Source of the DNA: Variovorax sp. 679
GTDB lineage: Bacteria > Pseudomonadota > Gammaproteobacteria > Burkholderiales > Burkholderiaceae_C
Length of the DNA: 64,000 nucleotides
Assembly: GCF_003952185.1 (NCBI RefSeq)
Contig: NZ_RXFS01000010.1
Location: 124,001 to 188,000, forward strand
Direction of reading: 5' to 3'
Part shown: positions 38,334 to 46,347 of the stretch, one piece after another
Position numbering within the stretch: the first letter of the stretch is position 1
How the letters are laid out: the number at the start of each line of letters is the position of its first letter
Translations under genes and position numbers: made by a program
The notes under the pieces: model-generated
What the model was told of the DNA's origin: nothing
Database searches by the model: none
Seen by the model: only the letters and a program-made list of their open reading frames with translations

Positions 38334-39529
38334 TTGCCGGCACCCGCTGCGATCTCCTTGTTCGTCGCGGCAACGGCCGTGACCGGCTGTACCGACTCCT
38401 TCGCACCGGCATTGGCGGCGGCGGCCGCCGCCTCCTTCGACTGGTAGATGGTGACCTTCTGGCCCGGCGAAAGCACATGCACGCCCGCGGCCACGACCAT
38501 CATGCCGGGCGTGATGCCACCGGCGATCACGGCTTCATTGCCGTCGGCCGTGGCCACCTGCACCGGCTGCGAACGCACCGTCATGGTCGACTTGTCGAGC
38601 ACCCACACGGCGGAGCCCTTGCCTTCCTGGCGCAGCGCGCTGGTCGGCAGTTTCATCACCGTGGCGCCGGCGTGCGCCAGCGCCTGCGGACGCGCGTAGA
38701 CCGTGGCGCCGAGCGGTGGCGCGGTGGCTGCATCGATGCTCACCTTGACCGAGTAGGTGCGCGTGACCGCGTCGGCGCTGGCCGCCACTTCGCGAACCTG
38801 GCCCTGCAGCTCGTTGCCGCCGGACCAGCCACGCACCGTCACGGGCGAGCCGGCCTTGATCAGCGTGGCGCGGTCTTCGGGCACTGCGAACACCACGTCA
38901 CGCGCACCGTCCTGCGCGATGCGCACGACCGGCGTGCCGGCCTGGACCACCTGGCCCGGCTCGGCCTCGATGGCGGTGACGATGCCGGCCACGTCGGCCA
39001 CCAGCGTCGTGTAGTTGGCCTGGTTGCCCTGCGAGGCGAGCTGCGCCTGTGCCTGTTCGAGCTGGGCCTGCGCAGCCTTCCAGGTGGTTTCGCGGCGCTC
39101 CAGCTCGGCGCCGCTGATGAAGTTCTGCGACCGCAGCTCCGTGTAGCGCTTGAGGTCGGCAGCGGCCAGGTCACGGTTGGTCAGCGCGGCGGCCTGCTGG
39201 GCGCGTGCTGCTTCGGCGGCAAGGCGATAGTCCTGCGGATCGAGCTGGGCGAGCACCTGGCCGGCCTGCACGTGCTGGCCGAGTTCGGCCTGGCGCTTCG
39301 TGATCTTGCCCCCGACGCGGAAGCCCAGCCGCGACTCGACGCGCGCCCGCACCTCGGCAGAGAACTCGGGCTGGGCATCGAACTCGCTCGCCCCCACGGT
39401 CACGAACTTGACCGCGCGGACGGGGTCTTCAGCCGCTGGCTTGGGCGAACAACCGGCCAGAAAGATGGCGGGAAGCAGCAGCCATGCGGCGCTGCGCACA
39501 CGGGACGGGAAGACTGTGGAGGCGGTCAT
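38330..39529 (-). CDS. RND efflux periplasmic adaptor lipoprotein
   Basis: A 399-residue membrane fusion protein. The signal peptide ends in the lipobox 'IFLAGC' (Cys near residue 26). The barrel-sandwich hybrid/lipoyl half-motif begins with 'RVESRLGFRVGGKITKRQAELGQHVQAGQVLAQLDPQDY' (split here only in part), a coiled-coil hairpin of Gln/Ala-rich helices lies around 105-165, and 'VAGIVTAIEAEPGQVVQAGTPV' closes the lipoyl domain. A beta-barrel and membrane-proximal domain follow. It ends in an Ala-rich tail and overlaps the pump gene by 4 nt, so both are expressed together. Confidence 0.92.
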   Translation of the reverse strand: MTASTVFPSRVRSAAWLLLPAIFLAGCSPKPAAEDPVRAVKFVTVGASEFDAQPEFSAEVRARVESRLGFRVGGKITKRQAELGQHVQAGQVLAQLDPQDYRLAAEAARAQQAAALTNRDLAAADLKRYTELRSQNFISGAELERRETTWKAAQAQLEQAQAQLASQGNQANYTTLVADVAGIVTAIEAEPGQVVQAGTPVVRIAQDGARDVVFAVPEDRATLIKAGSPVTVRGWSGGNELQGQVREVAASADAVTRTYSVKVSIDAATAPPLGATVYARPQALAHAGATVMKLPTSALRQEGKGSAVWVLDKSTMTVRSQPVQVATADGNEAVIAGGITPGMMVVAAGVHVLSPGQKVTIYQSKEAAAAAANAGAKESVQPVTAVAATNKEIAAGAGK

Positions 39530-39559
39530 GAGACACCCTGGAAAGGACGAACCGGATCA

Positions 39560-39622
39560 TTACTGACCCACTGGTTAGTAATCTAGGGTAAACGTGAACC
39601 AGTGTCAATGACCCGTTGGTCA
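39560..39622 (-). promoter_or_regulatory. RND operon promoter bracketed by two palindromic operators
   Basis: On the minus strand TTGACA (39603-39608) and TAGATT (39580-39585) are spaced by 17 bp. Site 1 (39560-39581) overlaps the -10 and has the form TTACTnACC-N4-GGTnAGTAA; site 2, TGACCCGTTGGTCA (39609-39622), abuts the -35. The shared core is TGACCC(A/G)(C/T)TGGT(T/C)A. The geometry indicates repression by a dimeric, probably TetR-type, regulator. Confidence 0.7.
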
Positions 39623-39658
39623 CTAGGGCCTGGATCGCCCTTCTCCCGGCCCCTCCGG

Positions 39659-41581
39659 CTACGTGCGCTGCCCCATCTCCACGAGGCGGTTGTCGGGCAG
39701 CTCGAAATAGTCCGAGGCCCGCCCCGCATTGCGCTGCAGCCAGCCGAAAAGCGCGCGCCGGATCGGGTTCATGCCCGGCAGGTTCTCTTCCCCGACCGAG
39801 GCGCGAGAGACGAAGTAGGACGTCTTCATCGAGTCGATGGCCAGCGTCTTCTGGTACGCCAGGATGCGGATGAATTCCGGCACGTCGGGTCGCTCCATGA
39901 AGCCGTGGCGCGCCGTGACCATCCAGATGCCCTCCATCAGCTGCTCGGCCTCGATGCGAATGCGCGCGTCGACGCGGGGCGTGTCGCAGGGCATCACGCG
40001 CAGCACGATCACCTGCTCGTGCAGCACCTGGTTGTGCTTGAGGTTGTGCAACAGCGCATGCGGCACCGCCGTGGCGTCGGGGTTCAGGAACACGGCCGTG
40101 CCGCTCACCCGGTGCGGCATGTGCTGCGCCAGCGATTCGACGAAAGGCCTCAGCGGCAGGCTCTCGGCCGCGGCCGCCTCCAGCCCCAGACGGCGGCCCT
40201 TGACCCAGGTGGTGAAGAGCACCATCACCACGGCCGCCACGGCCAGCGTGAGCCAGCCGCCCTCCGCCACCTTCAGGCTGTTGGCGATCACGAAGGTCAG
40301 GTCGACCACCGCGAAAGCCGTCACGCCGACCACCACCGCCACCTTGTTCCAGCGCCACAGCCCCCAGGCCACGATGCCGGCCAGCAGCGTGGTCGTCACC
40401 ATCGTGATCGACACCGCGATGCCGTATGCCGCCGACAACGCCCCCGAGCTGCGGAAACCCAGCACCAGCAGCAGCACGCCCACCATCAGCAGCCAGTTGA
40501 CGGCCGGCACGTAGATCTGCCCGATGGCCGTGCCCGAGGTCTGGATCACCCGCATGCGCGGCAGGTAGCCCATGCGCATCGCGTGCGCCGTGAGCGAGAA
40601 CGCGCCCGAAATCACCGCCTGCGAGGCGATCACCGTCGCCATCGCGGCCAGCACCACCATCGGCAGCACGCCCCATGAGGGAAAGAGCCGGAAGAACGGG
40701 TTGTCGATGGCCGCCGGGTTCGCCAGCACCAGCGCCCCCTGCCCGAAGTAGTTCAGCACCAGCCCGGGCAGCGCGATGAAGAGCCACGCCAGCCGGATCG
40801 GCTTGGCACCGAAATGCCCCATGTCCGCATACAGCGCCTCGCCACCCGTGAACGCCAGGAACACCGCGCCCAGCACCGCCAGGGACTGCGCCCGGTGTTC
40901 GACCAGAAAGCCGAGCGCGCGCCGCGGATCCAGCGCCGCCAGCACCTGCGGCTGCTGCAGCACCTGCCACGCGCCCGCCACCGCCAGCACGATGAACCAC
41001 AGCAGCATGACCGGCCCGAAGATCTTGCCCACCGTGCCCGTGCCCTTCTTCTGCACCATGAAGAGCGCGACCAGTATCGCCACCGTGATCGGCAGCACAG
41101 CGCGCTGCAGCACGGGCGCCTGCACTTCCAGCCCCTCGACCGCCGACAGCACGGAGATGGCCGGCGTGATCAGGCTGTCGCCGTAGAACATGGCCGCGCC
41201 CACCAGGCCCAGCAGCCCGATGGCGTTCCACACCCAGGGCCTGGTCTTCGGTCCCGCAACGGCGTTGCGCGCGAGCGCCTGCAGCGCCAGGATGCCGCCC
41301 TCGCCGTCGTGGTCGGCACGCAGCACGAACACCACGTACTTCAGCGTGACCACGAACATCAGCCCCCAGAAGATCAGCGAAAGCAGCCCCAGCACCGAGT
41401 CGGGCGAGAACGGCACGCCGTGCTCGGGGTTCATCGTCTCCTTGAAGGCGTAGAGCGGCGAGGTGCCGATGTCGCCGAAAACGACCCCCAGCGCCGCGAT
41501 CATGAGCGTCGGTCCCGCCGGATGTGCCGCCTCGCCGTACGCTGGAACCTGGGGCCCGGAAGCCGGAGCGGATGCTTTCAT
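39659..41581 (-). CDS. kup: KUP-family potassium uptake protein
   Basis: A 640-residue potassium:proton symporter. The N-terminal signature 'LGVVFGDIGTSPLYAFKET' starts near residue 30. Twelve hydrophobic helices fill residues 25-450, with 'GDSLITPAISVLSAVEGLE', 'GGEALYADMGHFG' and 'INWLLM'-type family motifs. A cytosolic C-terminal domain follows. Start MKASAPASGPQVPAYG at 41581 is favoured over the open extension to 41692, which overlaps the hpnC start. It is divergent from hpnC with 72 bp between starts. Confidence 0.94.
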   Translation of the reverse strand: MKASAPASGPQVPAYGEAAHPAGPTLMIAALGVVFGDIGTSPLYAFKETMNPEHGVPFSPDSVLGLLSLIFWGLMFVVTLKYVVFVLRADHDGEGGILALQALARNAVAGPKTRPWVWNAIGLLGLVGAAMFYGDSLITPAISVLSAVEGLEVQAPVLQRAVLPITVAILVALFMVQKKGTGTVGKIFGPVMLLWFIVLAVAGAWQVLQQPQVLAALDPRRALGFLVEHRAQSLAVLGAVFLAFTGGEALYADMGHFGAKPIRLAWLFIALPGLVLNYFGQGALVLANPAAIDNPFFRLFPSWGVLPMVVLAAMATVIASQAVISGAFSLTAHAMRMGYLPRMRVIQTSGTAIGQIYVPAVNWLLMVGVLLLVLGFRSSGALSAAYGIAVSITMVTTTLLAGIVAWGLWRWNKVAVVVGVTAFAVVDLTFVIANSLKVAEGGWLTLAVAAVVMVLFTTWVKGRRLGLEAAAAESLPLRPFVESLAQHMPHRVSGTAVFLNPDATAVPHALLHNLKHNQVLHEQVIVLRVMPCDTPRVDARIRIEAEQLMEGIWMVTARHGFMERPDVPEFIRILAYQKTLAIDSMKTSYFVSRASVGEENLPGMNPIRRALFGWLQRNAGRASDYFELPDNRLVEMGQRT

Positions 41582-41653
41582 GAAGCGGAAATTCGTAGTG
41601 GCGACGCCGCGAGCATAGTGCCGGGGCATTGCGTCGTCGCTGACAATCGTGGC

Positions 41654-42568
41654 GTGTCCGCCACTCCCCACCTCGCCGCGCCGCCCGCGCACTACGAAAA
41701 CTTTCCCGTAGCCTCGTGGCTATGCCCGCCGCACCTGCGCCCGCCGATCGCCGCGATCTACCACTTTGCGCGCACAGCCGACGACATCGCCGACGAAGGC
41801 AGCGCCTCCCCCGGCGAGCGGCTGGCCGATCTGCGCGCCTACCGTGAGGAACTCGCCGCCGCGGCCCGCGGCGAAGCACTGCCCGAATCGCGCTGGCCCC
41901 ACGTCTTCGGCCCGCTTGCCCACAGCATCGCCCGCCACGGCCTGCCCGAGGACCTGTTCGCCGACCTGCTGAGCGCCTTCATGCAGGACATCGAGAAAAC
42001 CCGCGACCGCGGCACCTACGCCGACCGCGCCGAGCTGCTCGACTACTGCCGCCGCTCCGCCAACCCGGTGGGCCGTCTGCTGCTGCACCTCTACGGCGTG
42101 CACGATGCGCAGGCGCTGGCGCAGAGCGACGCCATCTGCAGCGCCCTGCAGCTCATCAACTTCTGGCAGGACCCTAGCGTCGACCTGCCGCGCGGCCGTT
42201 TCTACTTTCCACTGACCGACTGCGACCGGCGCGGCCTGACGCCCGAGAACTTCAAAGTCTTCGCCCCGCTATCGCGCGCCGAACCACCACAGGAAGCTAT
42301 CAACCTGATAGCAGTGGTGGTCTACTGGGCGCGCGAGCTCATGCACCGGGGCGCCCCCCTGGTGCACCGCCTGCCGGGCCGGGCCGGCTGGGAGCTGCGC
42401 CTGGTCGTGCAGGGCGGCCTGCGCATCCTCGACAAGATCGAGGATCTGAGCTTCGACACCTTCTCCCAGCGCCCCGCCATCGGCAAGATCGATGCGCCGG
42501 TGCTGCTCTGGAAGGCCATGCGGATGCGGAGACAATCAGCGCCCATGAAAGCAGCGCCTCCCCGATGA
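41654..42568 (+). CDS. hpnC: squalene synthase HpnC (GTG start)
   Basis: A 304-residue trans-isoprenyl diphosphate synthase family enzyme. In the HpnCDE route HpnC releases diphosphate from presqualene diphosphate to give hydroxysqualene. The two aspartate motifs are visible in 'FARTADDIADE' (near residue 37) and 'INFWQDPSVDLPRGR' (near 172). The GTG at 41654 is the only start consistent with the N-terminus 'HYENFPVASWLCPPHLRPPI'. No Shine-Dalgarno is obvious. Its stop overlaps the hpnD start as ATGA. Confidence 0.9.
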   Translation: MSATPHLAAPPAHYENFPVASWLCPPHLRPPIAAIYHFARTADDIADEGSASPGERLADLRAYREELAAAARGEALPESRWPHVFGPLAHSIARHGLPEDLFADLLSAFMQDIEKTRDRGTYADRAELLDYCRRSANPVGRLLLHLYGVHDAQALAQSDAICSALQLINFWQDPSVDLPRGRFYFPLTDCDRRGLTPENFKVFAPLSRAEPPQEAINLIAVVVYWARELMHRGAPLVHRLPGRAGWELRLVVQGGLRILDKIEDLSFDTFSQRPAIGKIDAPVLLWKAMRMRRQSAPMKAAPPR

Positions 42569-43404
42569 CCCCCGAGCAATACGTGCAAGACAAGGCCGCC
42601 GCCTCGGGCAGCAGTTTCTATTACGCCTTCCTGTTCCTTCCCAAGCCGCGCCGCGCCGCGATCACGGCCTTCTATGCCTTCTGCCGAGAAGTCGACGACG
42701 TGGTCGACGAAGTCAGCGACCCCGGCGTGGCCGCCACCAAGCTCGCCTGGTGGCGCACCGAGGTAGCCCAGGCCTTCGCTGGCACGCCGCGCCATCCGGT
42801 CATGCAGGCGCTGATGCCGCACGCCACGGCCTACGGCATCGAGGCGCGTCAGCTCAACGAGGTGATCGACGGCTGCCAGATGGACCTCGACCAGACCCGC
42901 TACCTCGACTTCCAGGGTCTCTCGCGCTACTGCCACCTGGTGGCCGGCGTGGTCGGCGAAGTCGCAGCCCGCATCTTCGGCCAGACCGACGCGCAGACCA
43001 CCGCCTACGCCCACAAGCTGGGCCTGGCGCTGCAGCTCACCAACATCCTGCGCGACGTGGGCGAAGACTCCCTGCGCGGACGCATCTACCTCCCGGTGAA
43101 CGAGCTGCAGAAGTTCGACGTGAAGGCGCACGAGATCCTCAACCGCGTGCACTCCGAGCGCTTCGTCGCACTGATGAAGTTCCAGGCCGCACGCGCCCAC
43201 GTCGCGTACGACGAGGCGCTCGCCCTGCTCCCGCTGGCCGACCGCCGTTCGCAGAAGCCCGGCCTGATGATGGCCAGCATCTACCGCACCCTGCTGCGCG
43301 AGATCGAGCGCGACGACTTCCAGGTGCTGAACCAGCGCGTGAGCCTGACACCGGTGCGCAAGTTCTGGCTGGCGTGGAAAGTACAGGCGCTGGGGCGGAT
43401 ATGA
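42565..43404 (+). CDS. hpnD: presqualene diphosphate synthase HpnD
   Basis: A 279-residue enzyme condensing two farnesyl diphosphates to presqualene diphosphate. Aspartate motifs are 'FCREVDDVVDEV' (near residue 38) and 'TNILRDVGEDSLRGRIYLP' (near 155), and 'VAGVVGEVAARIFG' sits between. Length matches the family (about 280). It overlaps hpnC by 4 nt. Repeat copy 2 begins 4 nt after its stop, before hpnE. Confidence 0.92.
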   Translation: MTPEQYVQDKAAASGSSFYYAFLFLPKPRRAAITAFYAFCREVDDVVDEVSDPGVAATKLAWWRTEVAQAFAGTPRHPVMQALMPHATAYGIEARQLNEVIDGCQMDLDQTRYLDFQGLSRYCHLVAGVVGEVAARIFGQTDAQTTAYAHKLGLALQLTNILRDVGEDSLRGRIYLPVNELQKFDVKAHEILNRVHSERFVALMKFQAARAHVAYDEALALLPLADRRSQKPGLMMASIYRTLLREIERDDFQVLNQRVSLTPVRKFWLAWKVQALGRI

Positions 43405-43500
43405 CTCGCCCCCAGGCTCCGCGCACTTCGTGTCGCTTCGCCACCCCCCTACCGGGGGCAACACCTGAGGCCCGGCAAAGCCGGTTCCTCGGTGTTTCTG
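43405..43500 (+). repeat. dispersed structured element, copy 2
   Basis: It begins 4 nt after the hpnD stop (CCCCCA at 43409) and contains the rc of GCGACACGAAGTGCGC, a C5/G5 hairpin and the 37-nt hairpin at 43460-43496 with AACACC/GGTGTT, GAGG/CCTC and CCGGC-AAA-GCCGG. It separates hpnD from hpnE within what is otherwise a tight operon. Confidence 0.88.
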
Positions 43501-43579
43501 CAAGTGGGGGCTTATCACCATCGCGTCGCGACGCTGAAGACGAAGATCGCGGCCGCTTCATCGCCGAGCACCTGTATTC

Positions 43580-44836
43580 ATGAGAGTCGCCGTCATCGGC
43601 GCCGGCTGGGCCGGCCTCGCCTGCGCGGTCGAGGCCACGCGCCTCGGCCATGCGGTCACGCTGTTCGAAGCCGCGCACATGCCGGGCGGCCGCGCGCGGC
43701 GGGTCGACAACATGCAAGGGCTGGCGCTGGACAACGGGCAGCACATCCTGATCGGGGCATACACCGCCACGCTCCAGCTGATGCGCGACGTCGGCGTGGA
43801 TGTCGAAGGCGCGCTGCTGCGCTTGCCGCTTTCCCTGCGCTTCGCCGACGGCGGCGGACTCAAGCTGCCTCGGCTGCCGGCACCGCTCGATCTGCTTGCC
43901 GGCATCTTCACGGCGCGAGGCTGGAGCTGGAGCGACAGGTCCTCGTTGCTTCGCACCGCGATCGGATGGCGGCTTTCGGGCTTTCGCTGCGGTCGCGCCA
44001 CGACGGTCGCAGACCTTTGCACCGGCCTCACGCCGCGCGTGATGCAGGAGCTCATCGAGCCACTGTGCGTTTCCGCGCTCAACACGCCCGTGGCGCAGTC
44101 GAGCGGCGAAGTCTTCCTGCGCGTGCTGAAGGACGCCCTTTTCAGCGGCAGCGGTGGCGCCGACCTGCTGTTGCCGCGCGCCGATCTGGGCGCGCTGCTG
44201 CCTGACGCCGCCATTCGATGGCTGGCGCGGCACGGCGCCGAAGCGCGCATCGGCACCCGCGTACGAGCCATCGCACCGGATGGCGGGCAATGGCGCGTCG
44301 ACGATGAAGTCTTCGACCAGGTCGTGCTGACCTGCGCACCATGGGATGCTGCGCGGCTGGTCCGCGCATCCGGCCTGCAGGCGGACCGCTGGTGCGAAAC
44401 AACCGAAGCCCTGCGCTTCGAGGCCATCGCAACCATCTACGTGCGTGGCGCAACGCCGCTAGCGGAGCCGATGCTCGCGCTGCGCAGCGATCCGGCCAAG
44501 GCGCCGGCCCAGTTCGCGTTCGACCGCGGTCAGCTCGGTGGATTGAAAGGCGTGCTCGCCATGGTCGTGAGCGCGAACGAGGCTTCACGCGAGGTCCTGG
44601 AAGAGCAGGTCATCGCGCAAGCCGCTGCGCAGTTGGGCCAGGCGAACCTGCAGCTCGTGCAGACCGTGGTCGAGAAACGCGCCACCTTCGCCTGCACGCC
44701 CGGCCTCGCACGGCCACCCTCGGCCATCGCGCCGGGCCTGCAGGCCTGCGGCGACTACGTCGAAGGCCCCTACCCCGCCACCCTCGAAGGCGCGGTCCTC
44801 AGCGGACTCGCCGCTGCAAAGGCACTCGCCCCATGA
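43580..44836 (+). CDS. hpnE: hydroxysqualene dehydroxylase HpnE
   Basis: A 418-residue FAD-dependent enzyme reducing hydroxysqualene to squalene. The N-terminal FAD motif is 'VIGAGWAGLACAVEATRLGH', followed by 'EAAHMPGGRAR', as in amine-oxidase-fold flavoproteins. The C-terminal FAD segment 'QACGDYVEGPYPATLEGAVLSGLAAAKAL' is intact near residue 390. Full length. It lies 175 bp after hpnD, across repeat copy 2, and overlaps the next small gene as ATGA. No squalene-hopene cyclase is in the window. Confidence 0.92.
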   Translation: MRVAVIGAGWAGLACAVEATRLGHAVTLFEAAHMPGGRARRVDNMQGLALDNGQHILIGAYTATLQLMRDVGVDVEGALLRLPLSLRFADGGGLKLPRLPAPLDLLAGIFTARGWSWSDRSSLLRTAIGWRLSGFRCGRATTVADLCTGLTPRVMQELIEPLCVSALNTPVAQSSGEVFLRVLKDALFSGSGGADLLLPRADLGALLPDAAIRWLARHGAEARIGTRVRAIAPDGGQWRVDDEVFDQVVLTCAPWDAARLVRASGLQADRWCETTEALRFEAIATIYVRGATPLAEPMLALRSDPAKAPAQFAFDRGQLGGLKGVLAMVVSANEASREVLEEQVIAQAAAQLGQANLQLVQTVVEKRATFACTPGLARPPSAIAPGLQACGDYVEGPYPATLEGAVLSGLAAAKALAP

Positions 44837-45141
44837 CGACCGAGCTGCGCTACCTCGACTTCGACTACAGCGAGGACACCGAGGGCCACGGCACCTTCGA
44901 CGCGATGGCATCGACATCGCCGGACAGGACACCCGAAGTGCGCGCCGAAATCGCCATCGTGCTGGCCTGGGCCGAGGCCACGTTTCCCGATGCACGCGGA
45001 GCCCTCGACGAAGGCGCAACCTGGGACTGCGACCTGCAGGAGTCGAGCGAGGACGACCCGAGCTACGACACCATCACCCTGTCGATCAGCGGCACCGCAG
45101 ACTTCTGCGCGGCGCTGCGCGAGCGCTTCGGGCTCGACTGA
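44833..45141 (+). CDS. small conserved hypothetical protein
   Basis: A 102-residue acidic soluble protein starting at the ATG that overlaps the hpnE stop. It has 'YLDFDYSEDTEGHGTFDAMAS' at the N-terminus, an Ala/Trp helix in the middle, and two beta-like segments at the end ('YDTITLSISGTADF'). I do not recognise a family. The overlap indicates translation coupled to hpnE; converging transcription from the LysE-type gene ends 15 bp beyond. Confidence 0.75.
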   Translation: MTTELRYLDFDYSEDTEGHGTFDAMASTSPDRTPEVRAEIAIVLAWAEATFPDARGALDEGATWDCDLQESSEDDPSYDTITLSISGTADFCAALRERFGLD

Positions 45142-45155
45142 GGAGAAGAACGGGA

Positions 45156-45797
45156 TCAGGCCGTCTTGTTGCGCAGCCGCAGCAGGCTGAGCCCCAGCAG
45201 CACGAAGGCTCCGCCCGACACCTTGTTGAAGATGCGCGTGCGACGCGGATCGGAAAGCTGCTTGCGCAGCAGGCGCGCCAGCAGCACGTAGAACGAGTGC
45301 GCGACCACCGAGGCCGCGGCGAAGGTGCCGGTCAGCACCGCAAACTGCGTGAGGATGGGTGCGTCCTGCGTAAGGAACTGCGGGAACAGCGCCGAAAAGA
45401 AAAGAATGCCCTTGGGGTTGGTCAGCGCCACCGTCATCCCGTGGCCGAACAGCCGCCAGCTCGAACGCGGCGCCGCGGCACCCTGGCTGCCCTGAACGTC
45501 GGCGAACACGCTGCCCTGGCTGCGCCATTGCTTGATGCCCAGGTAGATCAGGTAGGCTGCGCCGGCCAGCTTCAGCACCATGAAGGCGTGGGCCGAAGTG
45601 GAGAGCACCACGCCCAGCCCGGCCATCGCGGCAGCGGACACCACGAAGAGCCCTGCCGCATTGCCCAGCGAACTGATCATCGCCCGTCGCGGGCCCACGC
45701 TCATCGAATTCGAGACCGCGAGCAGCACGGCCGGCCCCGGGGTGAAGACAACGAGCAGCGTGACGCCGCAGAAGATGAGCCAGTTGGAGAGATGCAC
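45156..45797 (-). CDS. LysE-family amino-acid exporter
   Basis: A 213-residue exporter with six hydrophobic segments. The family hallmarks 'FTPGPAVLLAVSNSMSVGPRRAM' (near residue 15-37) and 'ALTNPKGILFFSALFPQF' (near 125) are present. The GTG at 45797 (VHLSNWLIF) follows an AGGA site and matches usual N-termini; an ATG at 45827 would add ten residues. It should export a neutral or basic amino acid or homoserine lactone-like compound; substrate is unknown. Confidence 0.88.
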   Translation of the reverse strand: MHLSNWLIFCGVTLLVVFTPGPAVLLAVSNSMSVGPRRAMISSLGNAAGLFVVSAAAMAGLGVVLSTSAHAFMVLKLAGAAYLIYLGIKQWRSQGSVFADVQGSQGAAAPRSSWRLFGHGMTVALTNPKGILFFSALFPQFLTQDAPILTQFAVLTGTFAAASVVAHSFYVLLARLLRKQLSDPRRTRIFNKVSGGAFVLLGLSLLRLRNKTA

Positions 45798-45930
45798 TTT
45801 GGGTTCCTGCCCGGCGCGAGGCCGCAAGAGTGGCGTTGGAAAACGAACGGGAAACTATAGTCAGCCAGGCGCCTCGCTGCAGAGGCCGCGCCAATTACCC
45901 CTCATCAGCCCACCTTCCGGAACGGACACC

Positions 45931-46236
45931 ATGGTCACCTGCTACCTGCGCTACATCGTCGATGCCTACAAGCTCAAGGAATTCGAGCACTACGGCCGGC
46001 TCTGGATCCCGCTGGTCGAGAAGTTCGGCGGCAAGCACCACGGCTACTTCCTGCCGTCGGAAGGCACGAACAACGTGGCGCTGGCGATGTTCAGCTTCCC
46101 GAGCCTGGCCGCCTACGAGAAATACCGCGCCGACTCGATGCAGGACCCGGAATGCCAGGCCGCATTCAAGTACGCGGAAGAAACCCGCTGCATCCTCAGC
46201 TACGAACGCAGCTTCTTCAGACCTGTATTTGGCTAA
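45931..46236 (+). CDS. NIPSNAP-like protein
   Basis: A 101-residue protein with a dimeric alpha/beta-barrel (ferredoxin-like) layout: 'CYLRYIVDAYKLKEFEHYGRLW', 'GGKHHGYFLPSEGTNNVALAMFSFPSLAAYEKYRADSM' and a C-terminal 'SYERSFFRPV'. This matches the NIPSNAP family, whose biochemical role in bacteria is unknown. An AACGGACACC stretch precedes the ATG without a strong ribosome site. It is divergent from the LysE gene and is followed directly by repeat copy 3. Confidence 0.83.
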   Translation: MVTCYLRYIVDAYKLKEFEHYGRLWIPLVEKFGGKHHGYFLPSEGTNNVALAMFSFPSLAAYEKYRADSMQDPECQAAFKYAEETRCILSYERSFFRPVFG

Positions 46237-46330
46237 CCCCCAGGCTTCGCGCACTTCGTGTCGCTTCGCCTACCCCCTTGCAGGGGGCAACACCTGCGGC
46301 CCGGCGGAGCCGGTTCCGCGGTGTTTCTGG
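46237..46330 (+). repeat. dispersed structured element, copy 3
   Basis: It begins at the base after the NIPSNAP stop (CCCCCA 46237-46242). It contains the rc of GCGACACGAAGTGCGC, a C5/G5 hairpin with T/A closing pair, and the 37-nt hairpin at 46289-46325 with AACACC/GGTGTT, GCGG/CCGC and CCGGC-GGA-GCCGG. It lies between convergent genes. Confidence 0.88.
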
Positions 46331-46347
46331 CCTGACCGTGTTGCTGC

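Noticed and set aside
42322..43521. open frame running from repeat copy 2 across hpnD on the minus strand
   Set aside because: The frame reads through the repeat ('LPPVGGWRSDTKCAEPGGE') and is antisense to hpnD/hpnC; the repeat is structural, not coding.
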